Of a DNA stretch of 64,000 bases, positions 63,542 to 64,000 are shown in pieces. Position 1 is the stretch's first letter; each line of letters begins with the position of its first letter. Location: positions 220 through 64,219 of the forward strand of contig NKYR01000137.1 of the NCBI GenBank assembly GCA_003184365.1, written 5' to 3'. The position numbers and the translations under genes are program-made. This stretch comes from Evernia prunastri (lineage: Eukaryota; Ascomycota; Lecanoromycetes; Lecanorales; Parmeliaceae). The notes under the pieces are model-generated. The model was not told the origin of the DNA, searched no databases, and was given only the letters and a program-made list of their open reading frames with translations.

Positions 63542-64000
63542 TCACAACAAAGCCATGCCCAGAAGCGTGGACAGGGCAACAACGAAACCGCAAGCCATGA
63601 CAGGAGCGGCATCGCCCATATGGCCATCTGCTGCTGATTTCTTGCTGCCAGAGGTGCTTGTTGAGGTGCTGGTGCCGGTAGCAGCGACAGAGGATCCCGA
63701 AGCGAAGGCAACGGAAGCAGGGCCAGAGTTTTGGGAACCATCGCCAGAGAGACCGGGAGCCTTACCTGCGCCGTTCTTGAGGTATGTAGCAGCACCTGAA
63801 GGGAAAACAGGGAGCTCGGAGCCGGTCGTCACGTTCCAGTTGCTGTCCTGAGCTGGGCAAATGGCTGGGGATCCGCTGGGCCTGTATCCTCCACTTCCGG
63901 TAGGGGAGGGGGTGTTGGAGAAAGCAGAAGCGAGGGTGCCAAAGTCGGTCAACTCTGTAACACTGTTGCCGTTGATCTGGACTAGACCGTAAAGGTCTGA
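63542..64000 (-). CDS. 1,3-beta-glucanosyltransferase (GH72, Gel/Gas family), C-terminal part
   Basis: The gene continues beyond the right edge; only the last 152 codons are present. They begin SDLYGLVQINGNSVTELTDF, then GTLASAFSNTPSPTG, a CP-containing spacer (SPAICPAQDSNWNVTTGSEL), a Ser/Thr/Gly-rich region, and a hydrophobic C-terminus (VMACGFVVALSTLLGMALL) preceded by small residues, which is a GPI-attachment signal. YGLV followed by DF-LAS-Y/F-NTPSPTG is the end of the catalytic region in fungal Gel/Gas proteins, which elongate cell-wall beta-1,3-glucan. There is no CBM43 (X8) Cys-rich module, so it would be of the class lacking it. The catalytic glutamates lie outside the window. Confidence 0.72.
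   Translation of the reverse strand, partial: SDLYGLVQINGNSVTELTDFGTLASAFSNTPSPTGSGGYRPSGSPAICPAQDSNWNVTTGSELPVFPSGAATYLKNGAGKAPGLSGDGSQNSGPASVAFASGSSVAATGTSTSTSTSGSKKSAADGHMGDAAPVMACGFVVALSTLLGMALL

Overview
This window is nuclear DNA of a filamentous ascomycete (Pezizomycotina). The reasons are short introns (about 50-150 nt) with GTAAGT/GTATGT donors, CTRAC-type branch points and YAG acceptors; a fungal group II G-alpha; a CFEM-domain membrane protein; a VAN1-type mannosyltransferase; a high-affinity methionine permease; PMP3; and a GH72-type GPI protein. I cannot fix the class from sequence alone. One ambiguous base (n) lies at 1142, so this comes from a genome assembly.

Layout. 1-4.7 kb is gene-poor, with microsatellites, a short inverted repeat and one possibly decayed reading frame. 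4.7-10.7 kb is a housekeeping block: G-alpha (GNA-2 type), mitoribosomal protein mS38/COX24, the V-ATPase proteolipid (VMA3) and, divergent from it, SNU13 in eleven exons. 12-23 kb is more accessory: a carnitine-type 2-oxoglutarate dioxygenase, two APC-superfamily permeases (a MUP-type methionine permease and a LAT-type transporter) and a protein with a fungal STAND-like N-terminal region but no recognisable NTPase. 23.6-26.3 kb holds two divergent BTB/POZ paralogues. 26.5-31.8 kb has a DUF427 protein, a CFEM receptor-like protein and PMP3. 32-38 kb has gamma-tubulin, CDC14 and PCC1 (KEOPS). 38-41 kb has two unrecognised proteins packed 66 bp apart. 43-52.7 kb has a long disordered protein, NAD kinase, RRP46 divergent from PTPA, and PEX4. 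53-58.4 kb has a small secreted protein with an acidic repeat tail, VAN1 and a GT8 glycosyltransferase. 58.7-64 kb has an SLC25 carrier with two micro-exons, a SET-MYND protein and the 3' part of a GH72 glucanosyltransferase gene that runs off the right edge.

For the spliced genes I rebuilt exon boundaries by hand from splice signals, reading-frame phase and remembered family conservation. Those coordinates are predictions, but every gene so rebuilt closes in frame. Most genes are independent core functions: signalling, splicing, exosome, tRNA modification, mitosis, peroxisome import and cell-wall mannan/glucan synthesis. There is no operon logic. I see no secondary-metabolite cluster, no intact transposon, no CRISPR array and no convincing tRNA. 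The most unusual features are structural: extreme micro-exons (6, 8, 10, 13 and 14 nt), the divergent BTB pair sharing a cysteine tail, the orphan STAND-N-like protein, and the tightly stacked unknown pair at 38-41 kb.
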